64,000 nucleotides of DNA, from contig CAWGST010000005.1 of the NCBI GenBank assembly GCA_963825315.1, positions 682,001 to 746,000 on the forward strand, in the 5' to 3' direction. This stretch comes from DASRLE01 sp963825315. Lineage in GTDB: Bacteria > Verrucomicrobiota > Verrucomicrobiia > Limisphaerales > Palsa-1400. The notes beneath the pieces were generated by a model. That model saw only the letters and a program-made list of their open reading frames with translations, was not told the origin of the DNA and did not search any database. Every line of letters begins with the position of its first letter. Position 1 is the stretch's first letter. This document shows positions 51,397-62,400 of this stretch, in pieces. A program made the translations under genes and the position numbers.

Positions 51397-54300
51397 ATGC
51401 TCAAAGGCATCATAGATTTTTCGCTCAAGAACAAGTTCATCGTTCTGCTTGGCACAATTGCGCTCGTGCTGGGCGGCGTTTATGCCGTGCTCAACATTCC
51501 GCTGGACGCCATCCCTGACCTGTCGGACGTGCAGGTGATCATCTACACTGAGTGGCCCGGCCAGGCGCCGCAAATCGTCCAGGACCAGGTCACCTATCCC
51601 ATCACGACCAAGATGCTTTCCGTGCCGAACGCAACGGTCGTGCGCGGTTATTCATTCTACGGCTTCTCCTTCGTGTATGTGATTTTTAAGGACGGCACCG
51701 ATCCGTATTGGGCGCGCAGCCGCGTGCTCGAATATCTAAACGGCATGGGCGGGCAACTGCCGCAAGGCGTTTCGCCCTCGCTCGGCCCGGACGCCACCGG
51801 CGTCGGCTGGGCGTTCATGTATTCGCTCAATTCCACCAACCGTGACCTCGCCCAACTGCGCTCGATGCAGGACTGGTATCTCCGCTACCAACTGGCCTCG
51901 GTGGAAGGAGTTTCGGAAGTCGCCTCCATCGGCGGCTTCGTCAAGCAATACCAAGTAACGGTGGACCCGACCAAGCTGCGCGCCTACAACCTTTCCATCT
52001 CCGACGTGGCGATGGCCGTCAAGCGCAGCAACGGCGAAGTGGGCGGACGTTCCATCGAATTGTCGGAAAAGGAATTCATCCTGCGCGTCAAGGGCTACGT
52101 GCAAAGCCTGGACGATTTGCGCAAAATAGCGGTGGGCGTGGGCGACAAAGGAGTGCCCATTCTCCTGAGCCAGGTCGCCAACGTCGAACTCGGTCCCGAC
52201 ATGCGGCGCGGCATCGCCGAGTTGAACGGCGAAGGAGAAACCGTCGGCGGCATCGTGGTGGTGCGCTACGGCGCCAACGCCCGCCAGGTCATCCTCGACG
52301 TGAAGCAAGAAGCTCGACGTGGCGATGAAGGGACTGCCGCCGGACGTGAAATACACCATCGCCTATGACCGCAGCGCGCTCATCAATCGCGCCGTCAAAA
52401 CGCTCGAAGAAAAACTCCTTGAGGAAAGCATCGTTGTGGCGCTGGTCTGCCTCGCCTTTCTGATGCATCTGCGCAGTTCCCTGGTGGCCATCGTCATCCT
52501 GCCCATCGCCGTCCTGATTTCCTTCCTCGTCATGTTCGGCCAGGGCATCAGCTCCAATATCATGTCGCTGGGCGGCATCGCCATCGCCATCGGCGCGATG
52601 GTGGACGCCGTCATCATCATGATCGAAAACGCCCACAAACACATGGAGCGTGACCAGGGCAAAAAGCCGCATTGGGACATCATCCGCGACGCGGCAGTCG
52701 AGGTTGGCCCGACGCTGTTTTATTCGCTGCTGGTCATCACGGTTTCGTTCCTGCCCGTGTTTACGTTGCAAGCGCAGGAAGGCCGGCTCTTCAAGCCGCT
52801 GGCCTTCACCAAGACGTATTCGATGGGCGCGGCCGCGTTGCTCTCCATCACCCTGGCTCCGGTTTTGATGGGATTTTTCATCCGTGGCAAAATCCCGCCC
52901 GAAGAGAAAAACCCCATCAACCGCCTTTCTGATCTGGCTTTATCATCCAGCGATTGATTTTGTCATCAAATGGCGCTGGGCGGTCGTCACCATTGCCGCG
53001 TTGCTGATCGTTTGGGTGTTCTTTCCGTCGAATGCTCTTACCGCGCGTCTTTTGCCCGATGGCAAGGTGAAGGAGTGGGCCTTCAAAGCCGGGAAGTTTT
53101 TCCCTTACCAGAACATCGGCTCCGAATTCATGCCGCCACTCTACGAAGGCGATTTGCTCTACATGCCGACGACTTTCCCCGGCATCTCGCCCACCAAGGC
53201 GCGTGAGGTGCTGCAAACCACCGACCGAATCATTCGCCAGTTCCCCGAAGTGCATCATGTTTTCGGCAAGATTGGCCGCGCCGAAACGGCCACCGACCCC
53301 GCCCCATTCGACATGATCGAAACCACCATCATGCTCAAGCCGGAAGAAGAATGGCCGGTGGTGGACATCAAGGACGACGCCGGCAAAATCATCGCTCACC
53401 GCCGCCGCACGCCCGATGAATTGGTGGACGCGATGAACGCCGCCGTGCAAATCCCCGGCCTCAACAACGCCTGGACCATGCCAATCAAAACGCGCATTGA
53501 CATGCTGGCCACCGGCATCAAGACGCCGGTGGGCATCAAGATCGCCGGGCCGGATTTGGCGGAATTGGAGCGCATCGCTTCGGAAGTCGAGGCGGTGGTA
53601 AAAGCCGTGCCGGGCACCTTAAGCGCTTTTGCCGAGCGCACGATGGGCGGCAACTACATCCAGTTCACGATTGACCGCGACGCCATCGCCCGTTACGGCC
53701 TGCGTATCGGCGATGTTCAGGACGTGCTCGAAGTGGCGCTCGGCGGAATGCCGTTGACGACCACCGTCGAGGGCTTGGAACGTTACGCCATCAATCTTCG
53801 CTACAGCCGGGATTTCCGCGAGAACCTCGGCGCCTTGCGCGACATCATTGTGCCCACGCCCACCGGCGCGCAGGTGCCGCTCGGCCAGTTGGCGAATATC
53901 GAAACCGTCCACGCCCCCATGGGAATCAAAAGCGAGGGAGCCGTGCCCAACGCCTGGATTTACGTGGACGTGAAGGGCATTGACATCGGCACCTACGTGC
54001 AAACGGCCATGCATGCCGTCAACGACGCCGTTGCCAAAGGCCAAATCAAGCTGCCCAGCGGCTACAACATATTTTGGAGCGGCCAATATGAATACATGCA
54101 GCGGGCCAAGGCGCGGTTGATGATCGTCGTGCCGCTCACGCTGCTCATCATCGTGCTCATCATTTACCTCAACACTCGCTCGACCGTCAAAACTGCCATC
54201 GTGATGCTCGCCGTTCCCTTTTCGCTGGTGGGCGCATTCGCGGCCATCCACTGGCTCGGCTACAACATGAGCGTCGCCGTGTGGGTTGGCATCATCGCCT

Positions 54301-54659
54301 TGGCAGGTCTGGACGCTGAGACCGGTGTTGTCATGTTGCTTTATCTCGACATCGCCTACGAGCAGTGGATTAAGAAAGGCCAGATGCGCAACGTCACCGA
54401 CCTTCGCGACGCCATCTATCACGGCGCGGTCAAGCGCGTCCGCCCGAAAGCCATGACCGCTTGCGTGATTATCGCCGGCCTGATGCCGATCATGTGGAGT
54501 CACGGCGCGGGCGCGGACGTGATGAAACGCATCGCCACACCCATGATTGGCGGTGTGGTCACATCCACAATCATGGAACTTTTGGTTTATCCCGCGATCT
54601 TTTACGCATGGCGCGCGCCGCGCGTGGATTCCGTCGCCGCAACAGGGGCCGAAGCCTGA
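51397..54659 (+). CDS. cusA: CusA/CzcA-family heavy-metal RND transporter (two frameshifts)
   Basis: Corrected length is about 1085 aa. It starts MLKGIIDFSLKNKFIVLLGT, then AIPDLSDVQVIIYTEWPGQA, a hallmark of heavy-metal RND pumps. Transmembrane region with GGIAIAIGAMVDAVIIMIEN (the conserved proton-relay Asp), and later VWVGIIALAGLDAETGVVML and RVRPKAMTACVIIAGLMPI. Met pairs in the pore loop suggest Cu(I)/Ag(I), but I have not aligned them. Frame breaks at about 52305 (DVKQEARR for DVKKKLD) and about 52925 (one extra C before TTTCTG) are single-base and flanked by conserved sequence. It forms a tripartite pump with the two preceding genes. Confidence 0.9.
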
Positions 54660-54805
54660 TGCTCCTTCCCGAAAAGGGGCGTCACGACTACGCGCGTTGA
54701 AATAAGCCGGCTGAACCTGATCTTTGCCAAGAAAAGGCTGGCAATTGCCAAAGAAGGTTTGGCCAAATCCCAGGGTTCATCGTAAAGGGTACCTTCATAC
54801 AACAT

Positions 54806-55318
54806 ATGAACCCGGCAAAGGAAGAGTTATGTGAATCATTGCCTCTGCTGGCCGAGGCCATCGCCGCCCATCGCTTCGCCGCGGACATGAAACCCGAACA
54901 CCTGAAAAAATTGCTGGCCGTGGCGATGTTTAAACGGTTCGAGCGGGACCAGATTGTTTTCACCGAGGGGGAGCCGGCAAATCGCTTTTACCTGATTTGC
55001 CGCGGCAAAATCGCGCTGGAATCCAGGAACAACGGCCAATCGGTCCCGGTGGTTCAATTTGTCGGCGAAGATGAGGTGCTGGGCTGGTCCTGGCTTTTTC
55101 CGCCGTATTACTGGCATTTTGACGCCCGGGCTGTCGAGCCGACGTCCGCAATCTTCTTTTACGGCACCCGCCTGCGCGAACAATGTGAAGAGGACCCGGT
55201 TTTCGGTTATGAAATCATGAAACGTGTGGCCGCCGTAGTGATTAAGCGGCTGCAGATCGTCCGGGTGCAATTGCTTCAATTGCAACAGGAATCAAGTGGA
55301 AAAGCTTCGCCCGCCTGA
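54806..55318 (+). CDS. stand-alone cyclic-nucleotide-binding domain protein
   Basis: This 170-aa protein has one cNMP-binding fold: FKRFERDQIVFTEGEPANRF, YLICRGKIALESR and VGEDEVLGWSWLFPPYYWHF, followed by helices. There is no helix-turn-helix, so it is not a CRP-type regulator by itself. The WSWLFPPYYWHF segment in place of the usual RxA phosphate cassette argues against classical cAMP binding. It may be a partner-binding sensor. Confidence 0.82.
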   Translation: MNPAKEELCESLPLLAEAIAAHRFAADMKPEHLKKLLAVAMFKRFERDQIVFTEGEPANRFYLICRGKIALESRNNGQSVPVVQFVGEDEVLGWSWLFPPYYWHFDARAVEPTSAIFFYGTRLREQCEEDPVFGYEIMKRVAAVVIKRLQIVRVQLLQLQQESSGKASPA

Positions 55319-55355
55319 GGAACTTCCTTCTTTTGGCGACGGTGATTCCGTCCAC

Positions 55356-56264
55356 TCAAAACACTTCCGCTTTCAATCCGGTCTCGGTTTTGATTCGCCG
55401 ACAGATGTGAGCCAAGCTTTGGAGGGGCAGATGCCCGCAATCGGAATACGCCGTCGGACGGGTGGCGGAATAAATCTGCACCAGGGAAATCATCGCCCCG
55501 CCATTCTTTAGTTCGACAAGGCGATGGATGTATTCATCAATTTCCTCCTCCGGCGGTTCCTGTTCCGCAATCAGCGGAAACAGGCTCTGGATGACAATCG
55601 GATGCTTCCTGCCAATCCGGCAGGCATTCTTGATCACTTTGTCCAGCGGGACTTCGCTGCGGTTGACCCGGTCCATGTAATCCTGGGTGCCGGCATCCAG
55701 CTTGATCCAGATTTCGTCCTCCCGGATAAAGTATTGCAGGCCTTCCTGGATTCGCTCCAATTCCAACCAGGTGCCATTGGTGATGAGAACCAGTTTAAAG
55801 AAGGGATACAACCCCCGCGCCCGCACATGCACCACCGCCTGCACCGCTTGGGCAAACTTGCCGCACAAGGTTGGTTCGCCGTCACCGCTGAAAGCCACAT
55901 GGCGCAATCGGAGCAAATCACTGCTTAACTCCCCGTAACCTGCCACTCGTCGAATGGCTCCCGACTGGATCAGGATCAGGGTCTTCTCCAACTCCGCCGC
56001 CATGACACACACATCCAGTTCATGCTCCACAGGCGCCACAGCGCGGTTGACCTCGCAATAGACGCAATCGAAATTGCAGAACTTGTCCGGGTTCATGTTG
56101 AGCCCAATGGAGAGGCCGCGCGCCCGCGCCGAAGTCACGACATACACAAACCGGTTGCCGAGAAAATCCCGGGGACAGCCGAAGGCTGTTTCAGTGTGGT
56201 GTGCGCGCCCTTCTTTAGCCTCTTCAATCTCACATACTTTCGCGGACATAATCTTTGGAGTCAA
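55356..56264 (-). CDS. radical SAM protein (COG0731-like)
   Basis: The 302-aa protein's [4Fe-4S] motif CNFDCVYC (Cys63, Cys67, Cys70) is preceded by ARGLSIGLNMNPDKF, the conserved SLGIN-type lead of this group. Further SAM motifs are HVAFSGDGEPTLCGKF (GGE-like) and LVLITNGTWL. EIWIKLDAGTQDYMDRVNR follows. The function of the group in bacteria is not settled. It reads toward the cNMP gene. ATG 56249 (MSAKVCEIEE) is a possible later start. Confidence 0.85.
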   Translation of the reverse strand: MTPKIMSAKVCEIEEAKEGRAHHTETAFGCPRDFLGNRFVYVVTSARARGLSIGLNMNPDKFCNFDCVYCEVNRAVAPVEHELDVCVMAAELEKTLILIQSGAIRRVAGYGELSSDLLRLRHVAFSGDGEPTLCGKFAQAVQAVVHVRARGLYPFFKLVLITNGTWLELERIQEGLQYFIREDEIWIKLDAGTQDYMDRVNRSEVPLDKVIKNACRIGRKHPIVIQSLFPLIAEQEPPEEEIDEYIHRLVELKNGGAMISLVQIYSATRPTAYSDCGHLPLQSLAHICRRIKTETGLKAEVF

Positions 56265-56346
56265 ATTAGCTTCGGTGCCGCAAAAGCCGCCACACCATCC
56301 TTGCTAAATGCTTGCCGCTTTTTGCTCCAATTAAACGCCGTCTTTT

Positions 56347-56979
56347 TTACTTTTTGAAAAAAGGCGTTTGCTCCAACCCGTTGAAGATGAACTGCACAGC
56401 CACCGAAGCCAGGAGCAGCCCGAACAATCGAGTGACCAGTTTGAGCGCCAGGGGGTTGAGATAATGCGTCCCGCGCACCGCCAGCCAAAAAACCCAGTAA
56501 CTCATAAAACACACCAGGGGGATGGACGCAAACAGGACCGCAACCTGCCACATCCCCCTGGCCTGGTTGAGCAGAATCAACACTGTCGAAATCGCGCCCG
56601 GCCCCGCCAGCATTGGCACCCCCAGCGGCGTGATGGCAATATCCTCCTTGGCCGCGCCGGCGGCCACTTCCTCATCTGTCTCTTGCGCCGGCGAGCGTCG
56701 GGCATAGAGCATGTCCAGGGCGATTCGCAACAAGAGGATGCTGCCGGCCAACTGAAACGCCGGCAGCGTAATACCCATCACCTTGAAGATCATATTCCCG
56801 GTCGCGGCAAAAAGCATCAGCACCCCGGTCGCCACCCAGCACGCCAGACGCGCCATGCGCAATTTCTCCGACGGCGCATCATTCGGCGTCATGGCAATGA
56901 ATGCCGGCACCCCCGCGATCGGATCCACGATCACAAATATCGAAGTGACCGCCAACAAACTATATTCCCCAATTGTCAT
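56347..56979 (-). CDS. MarC family integral membrane protein
   Basis: This 210-aa, six-helix protein starts EYSLLAVTSIFVIVDPIAGV and PAFIAMTPN, then FKVMGITLPAFQLAGSILLL and ITPLGVPMLAGPGAISTVLI, all classic MarC (UPF0056) motifs. The transport substrate is unknown; the old link to multiple antibiotic resistance is not supported. It is divergent from the ECF sigma gene. Confidence 0.92.
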   Translation of the reverse strand: MTIGEYSLLAVTSIFVIVDPIAGVPAFIAMTPNDAPSEKLRMARLACWVATGVLMLFAATGNMIFKVMGITLPAFQLAGSILLLRIALDMLYARRSPAQETDEEVAAGAAKEDIAITPLGVPMLAGPGAISTVLILLNQARGMWQVAVLFASIPLVCFMSYWVFWLAVRGTHYLNPLALKLVTRLFGLLLASVAVQFIFNGLEQTPFFKK

Positions 56980-57065
56980 GTCCGGGAACTCCTTCTAAAT
57001 TTATCTTCCTGCGTTGTCGAGAAAAGACTGTTACCTTTTGCCAGGCGGCGGACATTATTAAGTGG

Positions 57066-58691
57066 ATGCACGCATCAGATGACATGCAGTTGCTGCAGGA
57101 ATACGCCACCGGCCGTTCCGAAGCGGCCTTCACCGCGCTGGTCTCGCGGCACATCAACCTGGTTTATTCGGCGGCCATGCGCTCGGTCAACAACCCCCAC
57201 CAGGCCGAGGATATCACGCAGTCGGTCTTTGTCATGCTGGCCCGGAAATCGCGCGCCTTGCGCCGCGGCACCGTCCTCTCCGGCTGGCTATACCAAACCG
57301 CCCGCCTCACCGCCGCCAATTTCATCCGCACGGAAATGCGCCGCCAGCACCGCGAACATCAGGCCCTCATCCAATCCACCATGAATGCCCCCGAAGCGGA
57401 AGCCTGGACCCGCGTCGGCCCTGTGCTCGATGAGGCCATGTCCCAATTGAACGAGAAGGATCGCAATGCCATCGTCCTCCGCTTCTTCGAGGGCAGACCC
57501 TTGAAGGAAGTGGGGGACGCTTTGGGTGCGACCGAGGACGCCGCCAAAATGCGGGTCAACCGCGCGCTGGACAAATTGCGCGACTTCTTCCACCACCGCG
57601 GCATCACCGTGCCGGCGGCCGCGCTGGCCGCGGCCATCTCCGCGAACTCGATTCAAGCCGCCCCGGCGGGCCTGGCCGAGTCGCTGGCCGCGGGCGTCGT
57701 TCAAGGATCGGCCCTGACCGGTTCAACTTTAAGTTTTGTGAAAGGAGCCATACATATCATGACCTCGACAAAAATCAGCGTGGCCATCGGCGTGGGTGCC
57801 GCCGCCATTATCGGGCTGCAATGGCAGCAAATTTCCACCCAAAAACAGACCGTCAAACAACTTCAGGCGCAGGTGGCGCAACAAACGCAAGACAGCCGCG
57901 CACAGCAGGCCGGGATTGAAAAGCTGCAAGAGCGAAACGCCTTCTACGCCAAGACGATTGCGGGCATGGAGCACGATGTCGCCAAAGCCCGCGCCCGCTC
58001 GAGCGCCGCGCTCGCCGCCAAGACATCCGCCATACCAGCAACAAAAGGGAACGCCTTCGCCGAAATGTTCAAAGACCCGGACATGCTCGAAGCCATGCGA
58101 CCGCAACAAGTCATGACGGCAAAACTGATGTACGCTCCGCTGGTCAAACAGCTCAATCTCTCCCAGGAACAGGCGGACAAGTTCTATGACATAATAGTTG
58201 ACAATGGATTGAAGAGTTTTAAGGCCATGCAATCGGGAAATCCCAGCCCCGACGCCGGGAAATCAATGCAGGCCGGTCTCCAATCATTGCTGGGCGACGC
58301 GGGCTACGCCCAATACACGGATTACGTCAAGAATGACATGGCCGGCCAATCCACGCTCATGGCGATCAAAAACGACTTCGTGGACAATCCGTTGAGCGAC
58401 ACCCAGCAGCAGCAATTGTTGCAAGCCATGAAAACAGCGCGCCAAAGCGTGACTGCCAGCAACCCCCTGGATCCTTCGCAAGCAAATCCTTCCGACAAGA
58501 TGGCAATGATGGATCAGACCATGCAACAGCAGGAGCAGATCAACCAGAACGTCCTCCAACAAGCGGCCGCGTTCCTTTCACCCGATCAACTGCAAACCCT
58601 CTCCACCTCGCAATCCAACATGATCGTGATGCAAAAAGCCATGGCGCCCATCATGAAAGGAATGTTCACCAACGCGCCGTCCGGGCCATAG
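57066..58691 (+). CDS. ECF sigma factor with C-terminal membrane anchor and extracytoplasmic domain
   Basis: From ATG 57066 the protein is 541 aa. Sigma region 2 (SEAAFTALVSRHINLVYSAA, HQAEDITQSVFVMLARK) and region 4 (LNEKDRNAIVLRFFEGRPLK, ATEDAAKMRVNRALDKLR) occupy residues 1-175. An Ala-rich linker, one membrane helix (SVAIGVGAAAIIGLQW, about 238-253), a coiled coil (KQTVKQLQAQVAQQTQ) and a helical domain of about 230 residues (LSQEQADKFYDIIVDNGLKS; LSPDQLQTLSTSQSNMIVMQ) follow. The fusion means the factor may be tethered to the membrane and regulated by its own periplasmic part. ATG 56973 would overlap the divergent marC gene and is not needed. Confidence 0.88.
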   Translation: MHASDDMQLLQEYATGRSEAAFTALVSRHINLVYSAAMRSVNNPHQAEDITQSVFVMLARKSRALRRGTVLSGWLYQTARLTAANFIRTEMRRQHREHQALIQSTMNAPEAEAWTRVGPVLDEAMSQLNEKDRNAIVLRFFEGRPLKEVGDALGATEDAAKMRVNRALDKLRDFFHHRGITVPAAALAAAISANSIQAAPAGLAESLAAGVVQGSALTGSTLSFVKGAIHIMTSTKISVAIGVGAAAIIGLQWQQISTQKQTVKQLQAQVAQQTQDSRAQQAGIEKLQERNAFYAKTIAGMEHDVAKARARSSAALAAKTSAIPATKGNAFAEMFKDPDMLEAMRPQQVMTAKLMYAPLVKQLNLSQEQADKFYDIIVDNGLKSFKAMQSGNPSPDAGKSMQAGLQSLLGDAGYAQYTDYVKNDMAGQSTLMAIKNDFVDNPLSDTQQQQLLQAMKTARQSVTASNPLDPSQANPSDKMAMMDQTMQQQEQINQNVLQQAAAFLSPDQLQTLSTSQSNMIVMQKAMAPIMKGMFTNAPSGP

Positions 58692-59051
58692 CCGCGCCCA
58701 ACCCCGGTTTGCGTGGCCGTAGGAGTTTTGTAAACGTTCGGTAAAATGTCAGACGTGGAATTCTGCCGGCGCGGGAAGCGTTCTATTCTTCTTCACCACC
58801 CCCGAAAGGATGATGACCGCACCCGCTGCCAGGACGGAAATGCACAACAGCGATACCCATCGTTTTGGCTTGGCATATCACCCTATAAGCACCCGGAAAG
58901 GCCCAAGAAGTGACAAAGAAACGCATCGAATCAGCCTCGACAAAATAAGCTTCATTTTCGCCAAAAAGTGGGGAGCCGGTCCGGCTCCAATCGGTCAGGC
59001 TGGCGCTGTAATGATAATCGATATGACATCAATCAACGGGAGGTTGCAGCC
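58692..59051 (+). other. gene-free stretch
   Basis: About 360 bp. An 82-codon open frame at 58810-59058 has no family-like features and overlaps the better-supported next gene. I see no clear promoter pair, repeat or RNA structure here. Confidence 0.4.
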
Positions 59052-59339
59052 ATGTTGAAATGGAAGCACATTTTTTTGGCCTTGTCTTTAATCGCGCTGG
59101 CCGTTGGCTTCAGCGATGCCCGGCCCGCCATCATTTTTGACCTGGGCCGTCCGGTGGGCGCGATTCTGTTTGGCTTATTCCTGATTGCCCAGGTTTTGGA
59201 ACAGGAATCGGCCCTGTACGACGAACAAATGCGCGCCCCGGAACTGGCACGGAAGCCCGGTGAACTCCGGGAACAACCGTTGTCAATTCGACAGGAGGTG
59301 GCACACGATCCAGCTCACACCATGGCTAGGCCTCACTAA
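59052..59339 (+). CDS. small membrane protein of unknown function
   Basis: The 95-aa protein starts at ATG 59052 after GGGAGG with 9-base spacing. It has two hydrophobic stretches (HIFLALSLIALAVGF and GAILFGLFLIAQVL) around SDARPAIIFDLGRPV, then a polar tail (YDEQMRAPELARKPGELREQ). No family is recognised. It is followed by a strong terminator and is probably monocistronic. Confidence 0.7.
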   Translation: MLKWKHIFLALSLIALAVGFSDARPAIIFDLGRPVGAILFGLFLIAQVLEQESALYDEQMRAPELARKPGELREQPLSIRQEVAHDPAHTMARPH

Positions 59340-59365
59340 AGCCCGCTGGAGCAGCAGGCAACGAC

Positions 59366-59398
59366 CAGGGCGCGCCTCAAGCGCGCCCTGATTTTTTT
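59366..59398 (+). terminator. rho-independent terminator
   Basis: CAGGGCGCGC (59366-59375), loop CTCAA, GCGCGCCCTG (59381-59390), then ATTTTTTT. A perfect 10-bp GC-rich stem plus T tract, 27 bp after the small membrane protein stop. It also lies at the end of the convergent sensor kinase gene. Confidence 0.92.
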
Positions 59399-59407
59399 GT
59401 TCTGATA

Positions 59408-62400
59408 TTAATTTGATTCCCCGTTCGCGGTGTAAGGCAACTCCAGTGTGAACGTCGCGCCCTGGCCGGGGCCGTCGCTCTGAACGGTCAATGAACCGCC
59501 CATTTCCTTCGCCGCCAGCGCGCCGCTATGCAGCCCGAAGCCGTGGCCGTCTTTCTTGGTGGTGAAACCGTGCGCAAAAATGCGGGTCCGATTTTCGGGC
59601 GTGATGCCGACACCATTGTCACACACGGCGATCCGAACGCGGTCATCCCCATGGGTTACCCGAAGAGTCAACCGCTTGTCCCCACAACCCATGTTGTCAC
59701 ATGCATCCTGGGCGTTGCGCACCAGATTTACCAGGATTTGCAGCACCTTCTGTTTCTCGACGGTGATGAGCCTTGCCTCCTCATATTGCTTGATGATTTG
59801 AATGTCACGGCGTGCGAGACTGCTCGCATTCATCCTCAGGGCGTCTTCGACCAGGTCCGCTGCCTTCACCAACTCGGTGACGCCGGAAACCTTCGCAAAG
59901 CTCTGCTGCATGGCCACAATGTCTTTGATGTGCTCGATGTTCTTTTGCAATTGCGCCAACTCCTCGAGCGCCTTGGCCTGCTCGTGGGCCAGAAGTCCGG
60001 CCAATTGGGCCAGAAAAGCCGGCACCTGCCTGCCTCTGGGATCGTTGGTGAAGAAGCCGCCCAGGTCATTCTCGTGTTCCGCCAGCAACTTGACCACTTT
60101 GGACAGATTGGCGGCCTTGGATTTCTTGAGCCTGTCAGCCACGCAGGAGGAGGCGATGTTGACGCTGTTCAGCACGTTGCCAACGTTGTGCAGGACGCTG
60201 GAAGCCACCTCCGCCTGGCCGGCCTGGCGGGAAGTTTCGAGCAGCGCGCTCTGCAATCGCTCGGCCTCGGCCTGCGCCCGTTTGCGTTCCTCGATTTCGT
60301 TCCTCAATTCGGAGGTGCGTTCCTTGACTTTGGTTTCCAGAAGATCCCGTGTTTGTTGTAGTTGCGCCTGCCTCCGGCGGAGATGCTGGCTGCGCCAGAC
60401 ATAGGTGCCAAAGCCCAGCAGGGCCAGGACGCTCCCTGCGCGGAAGGCCAGGGTTTCGTAGAAACGGAGCGGCAGTTTAAAGCGGAAGCTTGTCCCGGTG
60501 GTGTTCCACACCCCGTCCGCGTTGCACGCCTGCACCTGGAAACGATAAATCCCGGGTTTGAGGTTGGTGTAGAAGGCCGAACGTCGCGTTCCGGCATCCA
60601 CCCATTCAGATTCGAAGCCTTCGAGCCGGTAGCGATATTGAACCTTTTGCGGCGCCTGGTAATCCAGCGCCGAATAATCAATTTCCAGGTTGCCGGGACC
60701 CGGTTCAAGGATCGGTTCCTGATCCGGACGGTATTGCCGGCCATTGATGCGCACCCGCTCGACGGACACGATCCGCGGCTGGGGATTGCTCGGAACGTTG
60801 GCGGGATCAATCACGATGATTCCCTTGGAACTGGGGAACCAAATCCGTCCGTCCAACGAGCGGCATCCGGAGTAATCCTGGGCGCCCTTGTCGGTGGTCT
60901 TCACCGCGTCCTCTCCCTCATACACGCTGCAATGCACCCGTTCGGCTGCGCCATCCGCCACCGCGTTCAACTCCTGTTGGCTGACGCGGAAGATTCCGCG
61001 GTTGGAGTCCATCCAGAAATTCCCAAGTTTGTCCGGAACGATCGCGTAAACAAAATCCTCGTGCAAACCCTGTTTCCGGGTGATCTGCCGCAACCCGCCG
61101 CTTTTGAAACGCGCTATCCCCGTGTTCTGCGCCGCCCAGATGGCGCCATCGTCGCCTTCACACATATAATAGAAGGTGCTCTGGGAAAGCCCGTTTTCCT
61201 GGCACCAGTTGTGCAGGACACCATCTTTGATCTGAAAAATGCCGTCGGTGGCGGCCAGCCAGATCGAATCGTCGCGCGTCACCAACAGGTCATTGATCCA
61301 TCTCAGCGAGACGTTTGACCCATCGGCGAGGCGAACGGGAACCGGTTTGTCGTTCTCAATCCGCATCAAATCCCCGTACAGAGCCACCAGGATGCCGTGC
61401 GAATCCTCCGCCACCGCGCGCGGCCAGACGCTGTTGGTCCAACTCATGATCACATGATCGCCGTGAAACCGGTCGAGATTCTTGCGGCCCCCGATGAAGT
61501 AAACGTCGCCGTTACCGGCAGCGAAAACACGTTTGACCCAGCGCGAACGGAAACCATTCGCCCCTTTGATGCCAAAATTCGTGAAGTGTCCGTCCCGGTA
61601 ATAGGACACGCCATCCGGCGTGCCAGCCCAGATGCCGCCCTCTGGCGATGCCGCCACCGCAAGACAGGCCTCGTGCGCCAGGCCCTCCGTCCGCGATAGG
61701 ATTGGGAACTTTACATCCGACAACTGGCTCAGACCATCTTCGGTCCCCACCCACAAACTCCCGTCGTCCGATTCGGCCAGCGACAGGACGCGATCACTGG
61801 CCAGCCCATCCTGTTTCTGCAATGAAGAAAACGTGCCCCCCTGAGAGCGAATCAAGCCACTGCCGGCAGTTCCAATCCACAGCACCCCGTGCCGGTCCAC
61901 CAGCAGCGCCTTTGGCTGGGAAGCGAATTCGGGCGTCGACTTATACTGAAAACTTGTTCCGTAACACCGCAATCCGTTCGCGGTCCCCACCCAAAGGTTT
62001 CCGGCCTTGTCCACCGCAATCGTGGAGATGACCATGTTCCGAAGCGTCTGGTCGGGAAATGGCATTAAACGCCCGTGCTCCCAGTAGAACAGCCCGTCCT
62101 GCGCCGTTCCCATCCAGATGCGCCCGGCCGGATCCTCATACACCGAGAACACGTCCGCATTGTTGGCGGGCACGAGGGAAGTCAGTGTATTGGTGTCCAC
62201 CAATATTCCGGCCAGCGCGGAACCTCCCAGCAGCAAGGTTCCATCCCGCTTTGTCCACACGGAACGCACGGTCGTAAAAGGCCCGCCCCACTCCGTCCGC
62301 TGCAGCGAGTGGAATTGCTGGCCGTCAAAATAGCCGAAGCTGCCCCAAGCCAATCCGAACCAAAGGCCGCCGCCGGAACGGCGCGCCAGACTGTTGATCA

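Noticed and set aside
58810..59058. 82-codon frame before the small membrane protein
   Set aside because: No start signal or domain, and it overlaps the better-supported gene at 59052 by its last codons.
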